From: Actinomycetota bacterium
GTDB taxonomy: Bacteria; Actinomycetota; Humimicrobiia; Humimicrobiales; Humimicrobiaceae
Assembly (NCBI GenBank): GCA_023475715.1
Contig: JAMCVO010000334.1
Span: forward strand, 1-12,845
Length of the DNA stretch: 12,845 nt
Direction: 5' to 3'
Part shown: one piece after another, positions 1 through 7,143 of the stretch
Numbering within the stretch: position 1 is the stretch's first letter
How the letters are laid out: every line of letters starts with the position of its first letter
Made by a program: the position numbers and the translations under genes
Notes under the pieces: generated by a model
Told to the model about the DNA's origin: nothing
What the model saw: only the letters and a program-made list of their open reading frames with translations
Database searches by the model: none

Positions 1-2173
1 ACCAAAACAGGATGAAACCAATAGGTAACAGGATTCCAGCACAGACAAGAGCCTTTAAATAAATGCTATAACTTAAAGAATTGTTAAATATTGCTGAAAG
101 TATAAAAAATAATCCAGTCACTAATATACATATAATAAAACTAAAAATTATAATTTTTTTCCTGTTTTGATTCGGAAAAATTCTTTCACCAAATAAACTA
201 CCCAACCCCATTCCTGCCAGCAGCATACCTATAATTATTGCAAGTGCTATAACTGGAGATCCGATATACAAAATAAGCCTCTGGTAAAATGATATCTCTA
301 TCATCATAAAGCCAAAACCAAGCAATATAGATAAAAGCATCAATTTAAAGATACCTTTATTTTGTTTACTTTTAATAATGGAGATAACGACCATGCCGGC
401 ATTAATTATTAAAGCTATTATCAATATTGGAATGATATTGACCGGAATTCCTTTCTCATCCTTAAAAAAGAACGGTCTGTTATCTGTTGTAGGTTTTATA
501 TTAAAAGAAGATTTTATTATCAGATCATTTAGATTCATTTTACCTTTTTCTAATAACAGCAAATCGTCATTAAATAATTTACTCTCAATAATTGACCCAT
601 CCTGCTTTTTAAAATTTATAAATCTTTGGTCCAGGCCAGATATATATGTTAAAGGAGAAATTAATTCTAGTTCCAGCATTTTATTTAAAATCTTTTCAGA
701 TTCTTCTGATGTAAAAGGGGTATTACGCAATACCAAAACAGGATTTGTCTCACCTCTGCCAACTGTATAAAAGTAATGCATGGCTTCACTGTTCTTAATT
801 CCAGTGCCTTCAAATGATGTAAGTGCTGAAGCGATAAACCTCATTATCTCATTTGCATTATGGAGGACAAAAATTAAGCTTCCCTCTTTTGTCAGATGAT
901 TCATATAATCTTTTACTGCCTCAACGGTCAATAGATAATTTTCTGTCAGGGCATATCCCTCAAGACTCCTGGAACTTTTTGTAAAGGGCTGAATAATCAT
1001 TATAATATCAAATTTATTGGTTACTCCTCTTAAAAAGCTTCTTCCTTCACTGGTTATTATATTTACATTATTAAAATTAGTGTAAACACCGCCATTATAA
1101 TTTTTGTAATCATTAACAATATTTACAAAATCTCTGTTAATCTCAACACCTGTAATATTTTTTACACCATTAACCAAACCAATTATAACTTCCCTTCCTC
1201 CTCCGGGACCAATAATTAGCATACTGTCTTTCTGGCTTTCATTTAAAAAATAGAATGGAAAAGTACCGGAAAATATCATCTTTAAAAAATCAAGATTTTC
1301 AATGGCTTTTTTTATATTTCCATCGAATTTAAACATAGGGGTACCGGCAGCACCATCTATAAATAGGTATCTGACTTTATCATCACCGGTTACCTCAACC
1401 AAATCCACTCTTCCAAAAGCGCTCCATCTGCTTTCAATTATTTCTGCTTTAAAATCAGACGAATTTAGCATTAAATATAAATCTTTAATATCAGATTTTT
1501 GGATAGGCACTTCACCTAAAAATCCTAAAAAAATATTTAATATAAAAAATACCAGGATAACAATTGCTAAAATTGAAGAAAATCGAATAGGGTTTAGAGA
1601 AATTGTCTTTTTATGGTAGCTTGTTATAAAACAGAAAGCTGAGATTATTCCTAAAATACCAATAAATATTACAGAATTTACACCACCAAATTTTTCTAAG
1701 ATAATAATAGATGAGACTGCACCAACCGCAGCCCCTGTTAGATCTGAAAAATACAACTTAAAACTGTAACTTGAAAATAATTGAAAAGTCAAAGACAGAG
1801 CAACGCCCGCAAAAAAAAATGGGATAAACGATGTCGCAAAATATAAAAATAAATTTAAAAAAAAGAATACTTTTGTAATTAATATAATAAATAATGTTAT
1901 AAAAATAGAAAATAAACAACTGTAGAATGAAAGCTTTCCCAGCATTTCAAACTGTGTATAAGATCTCTTGGGATTATATCTGTAATAGGCAAAAATTCCT
2001 CCACAGCCTAATCCAAGAATAGCAAGTGAAACCACCAGAAAAGCATAATTATAGATAAAAATAATTGATGAAATTCTTGTTATAACAATCTCAAATATAA
2101 TCACCGATGCAGAAAGAAAAAAAATCCCCAGGAAAAATCTGAAACTTGGAGTTAAATTTTCATTTCTTTCCAA
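1..2173 (-). CDS. Membrane protein with embedded spermidine-synthase-like SAM domain (partial, C-terminus off left edge)
   Basis: An uninterrupted minus-strand frame gives 724 codons and runs off the window without a stop. Seen: about seven hydrophobic segments in residues 13-219, a soluble domain at about 220-570, and about five more membrane segments at 577-724. The soluble part carries a Rossmann SAM-type glycine motif (GPGGG, 322-326) followed by GVEIN at 342-346, whose Glu344 is the usual ribose-binding acid, and TDNRPFFF at 563-570. This order is known from spermidine synthase-like proteins fused to multi-spanning membrane domains; their substrates are mostly unknown. The start is a TTG at 2171-2173: an in-frame stop lies a few codons upstream, there is no closer ATG, and AAGGA sits 8 bases before it. 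It is divergent from the methyltransferase gene at 2541 and is probably unrelated to the methyl-transfer cluster. True polyamine synthesis is doubtful because most of the protein is membrane-embedded. Confidence 0.85.
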   Translation of the reverse strand, partial: MERNENLTPSFRFFLGIFFLSASVIIFEIVITRISSIIFIYNYAFLVVSLAILGLGCGGIFAYYRYNPKRSYTQFEMLGKLSFYSCLFSIFITLFIILITKVFFFLNLFLYFATSFIPFFFAGVALSLTFQLFSSYSFKLYFSDLTGAAVGAVSSIIILEKFGGVNSVIFIGILGIISAFCFITSYHKKTISLNPIRFSSILAIVILVFFILNIFLGFLGEVPIQKSDIKDLYLMLNSSDFKAEIIESRWSAFGRVDLVEVTGDDKVRYLFIDGAAGTPMFKFDGNIKKAIENLDFLKMIFSGTFPFYFLNESQKDSMLIIGPGGGREVIIGLVNGVKNITGVEINRDFVNIVNDYKNYNGGVYTNFNNVNIITSEGRSFLRGVTNKFDIIMIIQPFTKSSRSLEGYALTENYLLTVEAVKDYMNHLTKEGSLIFVLHNANEIMRFIASALTSFEGTGIKNSEAMHYFYTVGRGETNPVLVLRNTPFTSEESEKILNKMLELELISPLTYISGLDQRFINFKKQDGSIIESKLFNDDLLLLEKGKMNLNDLIIKSSFNIKPTTDNRPFFFKDEKGIPVNIIPILIIALIINAGMVVISIIKSKQNKGIFKLMLLSILLGFGFMMIEISFYQRLILYIGSPVIALAIIIGMLLAGMGLGSLFGERIFPNQNRKKIIIFSFIICILVTGLFFILSAIFNNSLSYSIYLKALVCAGILLPIGFILFW

Positions 2174-2268
2174 ATAAGAAATCCTTTTTACTGTTATTTA
2201 TAGTATTTATTAAGATTCATTTATTATTTTATTTGATTTTTTAATTCTCTAATTATAATAAAAATCAA

Positions 2269-2290
2269 AAAGTTTATCTAAATAAACTTT
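2269..2290. repeat. 22 bp palindrome (9 bp arms, 4 base loop)
   Basis: AAAGTTTAT and ATAAACTTT are perfect inverted arms around CTAA. It lies close to the bidirectional TATAAT-like box and 17 bp before the TTGCAG palindrome, so it may be an operator or an RNA hairpin. It does not share the half-site of the other operators. Confidence 0.45.
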
Positions 2291-2307
2291 GAAGATAAAA
2301 AATCAAG

Positions 2308-2321
2308 TTGCAGAACTGCAA
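2308..2321. promoter_or_regulatory. Candidate operator, site A
   Basis: TTGCAG-AA-CTGCAA is a perfect 6 bp inverted repeat with a two-base AA centre. The same architecture (arms like TTTACAA or TTTGCAG, two-base centre) recurs at 8661-8680 and 8722-8741 upstream of the flavoprotein and lipoprotein genes. That recurrence is the main reason to read it as a repressor site rather than chance in AT-rich DNA. The regulator is not in the window. Confidence 0.45.
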
Positions 2322-2456
2322 AATTAATATTAGAATATTTTAGGTTATCAAGTCAGATATAAAAACTTCAGCAACAAATTTTATTAAATATTAGAAATCT
2401 ATTTAAAAATATTGGTAATTGTCAAAGAACATTGAAAAATTAATAACTGGTTCAGC

Positions 2457-2476
2457 TTGCTGCGTTTTTGCAGCAA
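2457..2476 (+). other. Leader hairpin upstream of methyltransferase gene
   Basis: TTGCTGC and GCAGCAA form a perfect 7 bp stem around GTTTTT, followed within a few bases by a T-rich stretch (2477-2490). It sits in the probable 5' leader of the 2541 gene. It could be a weak attenuator or an mRNA-stabilising stem. The T tract is interrupted, so a terminator call is not justified. Confidence 0.35.
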
Positions 2477-2492
2477 TTCTTTATATTTTTAA

Positions 2493-2508
2493 AGATAGAT
2501 AGATAGAT
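2493..2508. repeat. Tetranucleotide run (AGAT)x4
   Basis: Four perfect AGAT units lie about 30 bp before the start codon, just upstream of the GAGGTGA ribosome binding site. Such runs can change length by slippage and so alter promoter or leader spacing; no variation can be seen in a single sequence. Confidence 0.7.
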
Positions 2509-2540
2509 ATTTATTAATTTAAAAGTGAGGTGAAATTATT

Positions 2541-2897
2541 ATGTCTGAAATGACTTCTAGAGAAAGAGTCTATACTGCACTTAATCATAAGGAGCCTGAC
2601 AGAGTTCCTATATCATTTGGCGGGACACTTGCAACGACTATGACTGAATGCCCACCAGAAAAATGCACATGCACCGAGTTATATAGATATTTAAATCTTA
2701 AAGATTATAATCCTCCTGCAACAGGTCCTGTAGGAAATATTGTAGGTAATCTTGATGAACAGGTAATGGCATTATTTGCTAGCGATTTAAGGGGAATTTA
2801 TCCAAATGCTCCTACTTATACCTTCATTGCAGATGATGGCTATAAGATTTATCCATTTCAATATGGAATGAGGATAAAAAAAAGTTGGCTGGTATGA
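2541..2897 (+). CDS. UroD-like corrinoid methyltransferase, N-terminal part (frameshifted gene)
   Basis: This is the first 118 codons of a UroD-fold methyltransferase, a family that includes the methylcobamide transferases MtaA and MtbA. Residues 1-114 align without gaps to the intact paralogue at 11350: shared TSRERVY, EPDRVPI, FGGT, ECPP, GPVGNIVGN/SPVGNIVGN and YGMRIKK. After RIKK the frame runs into a short unrelated tail (SWLV) and a stop. Deleting one A from the A8 run at 2876-2883 gives RIKK-VGWYDEWDFVNPPM, which matches RIKK-CGIYDMIDFTNPPM of the paralogue and continues into the downstream frame. The ribosome binding site GAGGTGA is 8 bases before the ATG. This fragment alone lacks most of the barrel and the metal site. 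A true mutation, a sequencing error in the homopolymer, or correction by RNA polymerase slippage are all possible. Confidence 0.85.
   Translation: MSEMTSRERVYTALNHKEPDRVPISFGGTLATTMTECPPEKCTCTELYRYLNLKDYNPPATGPVGNIVGNLDEQVMALFASDLRGIYPNAPTYTFIADDGYKIYPFQYGMRIKKSWLV
2876..2883 (+). other. Frameshift site: A8 homopolymer
   Basis: Eight consecutive A residues follow AT at the point where the reading frame is lost. The paralogue has seven A residues at the same codons (ATA AAA AAA TGC, near 11681). One A fewer restores a 412-residue protein. The restoring shift is +1 relative to the upstream frame, so a simple -1 ribosomal slip would not repair it. Confidence 0.9.
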
Positions 2898-2922
2898 TGA
2901 ATGGGATTTTGTCAATCCTCCA

Positions 2923-3780
2923 ATGAAAAATGTCACAACAGTGGAAGATATTGATAACTATCCCTACTGGCCAGATACCTCTATAGATATTATGGAAGGT
3001 GTTGTTGAAAAAGCAAGGACATTACATGAGAAAGGATATTTTCTTGTTGGTGATGCTTTACTTACTTATTTTCCAGTAAATGGTTATGGATTTGTAAGCG
3101 GTCTTGAAAAATGGCTTTCTGATATGAGAATCAGACCTAAATTCTACCATACTCTGGCTCAAAGATTTCTTGAAACTACCCAAAGTTTCCTTACTCAGTT
3201 TTATAGCCAGGTTGGTTATCTATTAGATGGTGCTGTCATATATGATGATCTTGGAACTCAGGAAGCAGGTCTTATGTCTTTAAAAGATTACAGGGAATTT
3301 TATAAACCCTATCAGGTAGAGATTATAAAAACCATAAGGAAATACATAAAGCCTGAAGCAAAAATTTTTATTCATAGCTGTGGCTCAGTTTATCAGTTTA
3401 TCCCGGACTTAATAGAAATCGGAGTACAGGTATTAAATCCTGTTCAGCCACTTGCAGTAAATATGGACCCGGAAAAGTTAAAAAAGGAATTTGGTGATGT
3501 TTTGTCTTTCATGGGAGGCTTTGATGTTCAATTTTTACTTCCACTTGGAGCTGCAAATCAGATAAAGGAAGGAGTTAAAAAATTGATTCAGTCCTATGCA
3601 CCTGGAGGCGGATTTATATTTGCTAATTCCATTAATGTTCCCCCAGAGACGCCACCTGAAAATATAGTAGCAGAGTTTGAGGCGGTCAAAGAATTTGGCA
3701 AATACCCAATGCAAAAAGTTAAAGGCTTGGGATATGTCGAGTATATTAGAAGTTTAAATTTGGGACAGGAACAATATTAA
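2923..3780 (+). CDS. UroD-like corrinoid methyltransferase, C-terminal part (frameshifted gene)
   Basis: This is the larger part of the same gene. The homologous reading actually begins at the A8 run near 2884; the ATG at 2923 is an internal Met (residue 128 of the repaired protein) without a good ribosome binding site. Seen: YPYWPD, NGYGF, KFYH, YDDLG, SLKDYREFYKPY, and the HSC zinc-type motif (H278, C280 of the repaired protein), as in MtaA and MtbA. The third metal ligand, normally His or Cys in a GGGFIF-xxx-H/C-N segment, is Ile364 here. The HxC motif argues for methyl transfer from or to a corrinoid or thiol rather than uroporphyrinogen decarboxylation. The corrinoid protein gene starts 19 bp downstream in the same direction, which marks it as the likely partner. 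Confidence 0.85.
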   Translation: MKNVTTVEDIDNYPYWPDTSIDIMEGVVEKARTLHEKGYFLVGDALLTYFPVNGYGFVSGLEKWLSDMRIRPKFYHTLAQRFLETTQSFLTQFYSQVGYLLDGAVIYDDLGTQEAGLMSLKDYREFYKPYQVEIIKTIRKYIKPEAKIFIHSCGSVYQFIPDLIEIGVQVLNPVQPLAVNMDPEKLKKEFGDVLSFMGGFDVQFLLPLGAANQIKEGVKKLIQSYAPGGGFIFANSINVPPETPPENIVAEFEAVKEFGKYPMQKVKGLGYVEYIRSLNLGQEQY

Positions 3781-3799
3781 TAGGATTAGGAGAATCATT

Positions 3800-4438
3800 A
3801 TGAAAAATATAATAAACCAAATAGCTCAAAAAATTATAGTCGGTAATTTTGATGAGTTTAATCGCTTAGTTGATAAAGCCATAAAACAAGATGTTGATGT
3901 AAACAAATTGATGCAGGAGGGTTTTATAAAAGGTCTAAATGTTGTGGGTGAGAAATTTACAAAAAAGGAGTATTTTCTACCAGATATGCTTGTCTCCGGT
4001 ATGATGGTACAGGAAGGGTTGAAAAAAATCAGACCTTTGATTTTAAAGTCAAAATTAAAATATAAGGGTATTGTTGTTGCTGGTACAGTTCTGGGTGATA
4101 TGCATGACATAGGGAAAAAGATGGTATGTATGATGTTGGAGGGTTCAGGTTTTAAGGTAGTTGATATAGGTGTAGATGTGTCGGCTGAGCAGTATTTAAA
4201 TGCTGCGATCGATAATAAAGGAGATATAATTGCTTTGTCTGCTCTTCTCAGTACTACCAGATTAAATATGGGAAAGATTATTAGTGATATAAGAAGATCA
4301 AAACCAGGTAATCATATAAAAATAATAGTGGGCGGAGCTTCAATAACGCAAGATTTTGCTGTTAAGATTGGCGCAGATGGATATGCACCTGATGCAGGTA
4401 CAGCTGTCTTAGAGGTTGGAAAATTGTTAACTGTTTAA
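3800..4438 (+). CDS. Corrinoid (B12-binding) methyltransferase subunit, MtaC/MtbC/MttC type
   Basis: This cytoplasmic methyl carrier of 212 residues has the usual length for the family. Residues 1-85 form the helical cap domain (QEGFIKGLNVVGEKF, then YFLPDMLVSG). Residues 88-212 are the Rossmann B12 domain, with D100-M-H102-D-I-G105, the DxHxxG motif whose His is the lower cobalt ligand, then SALLSTT and VGGA for the nucleotide tail. In this family a substrate-specific methyltransferase methylates Co(I) and a second enzyme passes the methyl on to an acceptor. The gene follows the UroD-like methyltransferase by 19 bp with AGGAG before the ATG, so the two are co-transcribed. It is the only corrinoid protein in the window, so it may also serve the intact paralogue at 11350. 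No Co(II)-reactivating RamA-type protein is present. Its last 12 bp overlap the end of the convergent oxidoreductase gene. Confidence 0.93.
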   Translation: MKNIINQIAQKIIVGNFDEFNRLVDKAIKQDVDVNKLMQEGFIKGLNVVGEKFTKKEYFLPDMLVSGMMVQEGLKKIRPLILKSKLKYKGIVVAGTVLGDMHDIGKKMVCMMLEGSGFKVVDIGVDVSAEQYLNAAIDNKGDIIALSALLSTTRLNMGKIISDIRRSKPGNHIKIIVGGASITQDFAVKIGADGYAPDAGTAVLEVGKLLTV

Positions 4439-6385
4439 CAATAATATGCCCCTACTTTCAAGATCATTAGCTACAAACTTCAGACCAAATCTTTCAAGAG
4501 TGTCTCTCTTTGGAATAGAAGTTTTTGGGTCCCAGCCATGCAGTTTATAATAAGCATCAAAAAGCTGCTGAAATTCTTTTTCGTCCAGTGCTTTTCCATC
4601 AAGTGGACCTCCCTTGCGCTTTTCCATGAAGCGATGTACCGGCATGTCATCTTTTCTTAGTTTTCCTTCCCTGACATTATATGCTTTCTCTATGTTCAGA
4701 ACCTTTTTTGCAATATGCTCCATGTTACTCCTGTCAATATTCATACCTGTTATTGCTTCTATCCATTCAGCATGCCACTGCAAGTCATCCCTGGTCTCTC
4801 TTTTTTTAAAACCAAAGAAATAATAAAACTCAGTTGTATTTTTACATATCTCAATTATATCTGATGATGTACATATATCTTCAAAGTAGGTTACTATCTC
4901 AGCTATAACAGGATGAGATATCCATGGTTTGTCCATTGCTTCCTTAGCGCCCGCTTCTTTATAAACCTTTTGCCACTTTTCAGGCATTAATTTCTGTACA
5001 CCCCAGGACATGGGAGGCACACATCTTAGATGACTGGCACCATTTGTTGAAACACTGCATGCGAGTGTTAGCGCTGCCATTGCTGTAGAGTCTATAGGTC
5101 CCTGATCCATTCCCTTGCCATAACCTCCAGTTGGAGTTGTATCAGGGCTTGCACCTATGATTTTTCCTGCTTTAATGCTTCCTTCAGCCAGTATGTCCCC
5201 AAAACCTTCCCTTCTGGCAATTTTATGAACGAGGGATTTTACAACTTCTTTATTCCCGAATGTGACCTCGAGATTATCAGTATCTTTTTTTGTTATAATG
5301 CCTGTTTCATACCATTCCATTGCAGCTGAGATCGCATCCTGAACAGAATAGATATCCATTCCATATTTTTCGCATAAATCAATGATTTCTACATGGAAAT
5401 CATAATCATAAGTTTCCCATATAGACATATGACCAGTGCCAGGAACGGGTGCTTTCATCTTGCCTAATTTTGGCATATGTATCCATTTATTACATGCTAA
5501 GGGACAAGCATTGCAAGCTAAATCTTTAAAACGATATTTTGGAGAGCTTTCAACATTTAAAAAACACTGTCTTTTTTCAGCGTCACATCCACCGCTTATC
5601 ATATAATTCTTAATTGGAGAACAACCTGAAGAAGCCATTCCAGCAAGTCCAGTAGTCCAGCCAAGCTTTGGAAACCAGTTCCAGGCTTCACATTTTTTAT
5701 AATCATCATAAATATTATCTACAAGTGCAAGCATTCTATCAGGATGTGCGATATTTATTGTATGTGAACCTTTAATGGCTATTGCTTTAAGTTTTTTTGA
5801 TCCCATTACTGCACCTAAACCACACCTTGCTGCAATATTTATTCCAGTTACAATTCCTGCAATTTTCACAAGATTTTCACCTGCAGGGCCTATAGAAAGT
5901 ACTTTTAAATCATTGTTATCGTTTCCCTCTTTTATAGTCGCCTCAGTTTGGTGGGTGGTTTTTCCCCACAGCGAAGCAGCATCCTTAATCTCCACATGTT
6001 CATCTTCAATAAATAAATAAACAGGTTTATCTGAGATTCCATGGATTATTATAAAGTCATAACCTGCATATTTTATTGCAGGTGCAAAAGCACCACCACA
6101 GTTTGAGTCACCAAGAATACCTGTTAAAGGAGACTTTGCTGTTATTGTAAACCTGCTGGAAGTTGGTACCATTGTTCCTGTTAAAGGACTTGTTCCAATG
6201 ATAATTTTATTGCCTGGTCCAAATGGGTCTGTTTCAGGTCCGGTTTCACTATAAAGCAGCCTTGAGTTTATTCCTCTTCCACCTATAAATTTTAATCTTA
6301 GTTCCTCATCAAGAAGTTCTACATTAATATCACCATTGCTGAGATCAACTCGTAGTATTTTTCCCATCCAGCCGCAGAGAGTCAT
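4427..6385 (-). CDS. Aldehyde ferredoxin oxidoreductase family protein (tungsten/molybdopterin)
   Basis: The 652-residue protein has the length of the AOR family, cytoplasmic enzymes with a bis-pterin tungsten and one [4Fe-4S] cluster that interconvert aldehydes and acids using ferredoxin. Seen: N-terminal GWMGKILRVDLS and FIGGRGIN (34-40), SPLTG twice (66-70, 85-89), GAVMGSKKLKAIAIKG (191-206), and cluster ligands C291-x2-C294-x3-C298 with the distant C514. Glu324 (WETY) and His452 (GASHLR) are near the usual catalytic positions, but the stretch after WETY looks shortened compared with typical members. The ATG follows the ferredoxin stop directly, with GGAAAGGTGG as ribosome binding site, so the two genes are translationally coupled. 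The distant relative BamB (benzoyl-CoA reductase) has the same partner type, so a substrate other than a simple aldehyde is possible. The 3' end overlaps the convergent corrinoid gene. Confidence 0.92.
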   Translation of the reverse strand: MTLCGWMGKILRVDLSNGDINVELLDEELRLKFIGGRGINSRLLYSETGPETDPFGPGNKIIIGTSPLTGTMVPTSSRFTITAKSPLTGILGDSNCGGAFAPAIKYAGYDFIIIHGISDKPVYLFIEDEHVEIKDAASLWGKTTHQTEATIKEGNDNNDLKVLSIGPAGENLVKIAGIVTGINIAARCGLGAVMGSKKLKAIAIKGSHTINIAHPDRMLALVDNIYDDYKKCEAWNWFPKLGWTTGLAGMASSGCSPIKNYMISGGCDAEKRQCFLNVESSPKYRFKDLACNACPLACNKWIHMPKLGKMKAPVPGTGHMSIWETYDYDFHVEIIDLCEKYGMDIYSVQDAISAAMEWYETGIITKKDTDNLEVTFGNKEVVKSLVHKIARREGFGDILAEGSIKAGKIIGASPDTTPTGGYGKGMDQGPIDSTAMAALTLACSVSTNGASHLRCVPPMSWGVQKLMPEKWQKVYKEAGAKEAMDKPWISHPVIAEIVTYFEDICTSSDIIEICKNTTEFYYFFGFKKRETRDDLQWHAEWIEAITGMNIDRSNMEHIAKKVLNIEKAYNVREGKLRKDDMPVHRFMEKRKGGPLDGKALDEKEFQQLFDAYYKLHGWDPKTSIPKRDTLERFGLKFVANDLESRGILLLNS

Positions 6386-6853
6386 TTAAACCACCTTTCC
6401 AAGGAATTCTTTGTCTTTCTTTAACTCATACTCTTCCGGTTTTAAAAATACCAGTGCCTCCTGCAAACAATATTTTACGCACTTTGGCTCTCCACCACAG
6501 AGGTCACATACACAGGCAATACTATCTACAGGATGCAAGAATATAGCGTTATAATCACAAGCTTCTACACAAAGCCCACAGCCTGAACAGGTATCTTTGT
6601 TTACACGTATTGTACCTAGTTTTTTATCCTTTGAAAGAGCTGACTCTGGGCATGCATCAATGCATGGAGCATTTTCGCAGTGACGGCAAACTACTGGTAT
6701 ATAGATACCTTTATCGGGGTTTTCGGAAATTCTAATTCTGGATCTTTTGGGATTTATTCCTTTTTTCTCAGGTATTAATGAACAAATCATTTCACAAACC
6801 TTGCAACCTGTGCAGACTTCGCTACCGGAATGAAATATTCTTGGATAAGACAT
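6386..6853 (-). CDS. Four-cluster [4Fe-4S] ferredoxin subunit of the aldehyde oxidoreductase
   Basis: This polyferredoxin has 155 residues from the chosen start. Four cysteine sets are visible, numbered from the upstream ATG at 6865: C18/21/24/28, C60/63/68/72 (CRHC-x4-C-x3-C), C93/96/99/103 (CSGCGLCVEAC) and C120/123/129/133, each able to hold one [4Fe-4S] cluster; C118 is extra. The layout resembles the electron-transfer subunits AorA and BamC and the HycB/DmsB-type subunits. The adjacent AOR gene suggests it passes electrons between the tungsten subunit and soluble ferredoxin or another acceptor. I prefer the ATG at 6851-6853, because GGAG lies 6 bases before it and the ATG at 6863-6865 has no ribosome binding site. 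Using the upstream ATG adds only four residues (MESI). No FAD subunit like AorC is next to it. Confidence 0.9.
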   Translation of the reverse strand: MSYPRIFHSGSEVCTGCKVCEMICSLIPEKKGINPKRSRIRISENPDKGIYIPVVCRHCENAPCIDACPESALSKDKKLGTIRVNKDTCSGCGLCVEACDYNAIFLHPVDSIACVCDLCGGEPKCVKYCLQEALVFLKPEEYELKKDKEFLGKVV

Positions 6854-6859
6854 TATCGA

Positions 6860-6863
6860 CTCC
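6860..6863 (-). promoter_or_regulatory. Start-deciding ribosome binding site of the ferredoxin gene
   Basis: GGAG on the minus strand lies six bases before the ATG at 6851-6853. It overlaps the alternative ATG at 6863-6865, which has only AAAAG upstream. This supports the shorter protein. Confidence 0.6.
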
Positions 6864-6927
6864 ATACTTTTAATTTATTATATTTTGTGTTTTATGATAC
6901 TAAAAACAAAAAAAGAAGTATGATTTT

Positions 6928-7004
6928 TTAAGATAAAATAATCCTCGTGCCAGTATAAATTTGTGAAAGTTATCTTGCTTATGTTTGGAGTTATTTTATC
7001 TTAA
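6928..7004. repeat. 14 bp perfect inverted repeat pair, 49 bp apart
   Basis: TTAAGATAAAATAA at 6928-6941 and its exact reverse complement at 6991-7004 lie upstream of the ferredoxin start. Centre-to-centre distance is 63 bp, close to six helical turns. They may be two oppositely oriented sites for one DNA-binding protein. A long-loop RNA stem is less likely because it is almost wholly A-T. Confidence 0.6.
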
Positions 7005-7143
7005 TATATTTAGAATTGCAACTTTTCATAATTTCTAGCATCTCCTTTATAACTTCTTTACAACTTAATTTAAGTTTATCAGATTTGATTAGCATTAAAC
7101 TTGGTTAGGAATAGCTAATATAAGGCAGTATATCGTAAAATAA

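Larger units (their letters stand above)
2174..2540. promoter_or_regulatory. Divergent intergenic region between membrane protein and methyltransferase genes
   Basis: This non-coding, very AT-rich spacer separates two divergent genes. It holds AAGGA at 2182-2186, read on the minus strand, which supports the TTG start. ATTATAAT at 2252-2259 could act as a -10 element on either strand, but no good -35 was found. It also contains a 22 bp palindrome, a TTGCAG/CTGCAA palindrome, a small hairpin, an AGAT tetranucleotide run, and GAGGTGA just before the ATG at 2541. No cobalamin riboswitch-like structure and no small ORF with a convincing ribosome binding site was seen. Confidence 0.5.
6854..7143 (-). 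promoter_or_regulatory. Promoter region of the ferredoxin-oxidoreductase operon
   Basis: This AT-rich non-coding stretch lies between the ferredoxin start and the lipoprotein gene's terminator. It must hold the operon's promoter, but I see no consensus pair I would defend. Structures seen are a 14 bp inverted repeat pair (6928-6941 and 6991-7004), a short palindrome AACTTAA-T-TTAAGTT at 7062-7076, and ATTAGCATT at 7088-7096, which repeats one arm of the nearby terminator. No ORF or RNA gene was recognised. Confidence 0.45.

Noticed and set aside
378..1619. Plus-strand open frames at 378-770 and 1302-1619
   Set aside because: They are antisense to the continuous 724-codon membrane protein, lack convincing ribosome binding sites, and their products show no recognisable motifs.
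2457..2490. Intrinsic terminator in the leader of the methyltransferase gene
   Set aside because: The stem is only 7 bp and the following T stretch is broken by C and A residues. No upstream plus-strand gene needs ending here.
2174..2540. Cobalamin riboswitch upstream of the corrinoid methyltransferase genes
   Set aside because: I looked for a B12-box-like conserved core and surrounding stems and found only simple AT-rich palindromes and one short hairpin.
2876..2897. Programmed -1 ribosomal frameshift at the A8 run
   Set aside because: The downstream coding frame is +1 relative to the upstream frame, so a -1 slip leads to the wrong frame. The paralogue encodes the same region without any slip.
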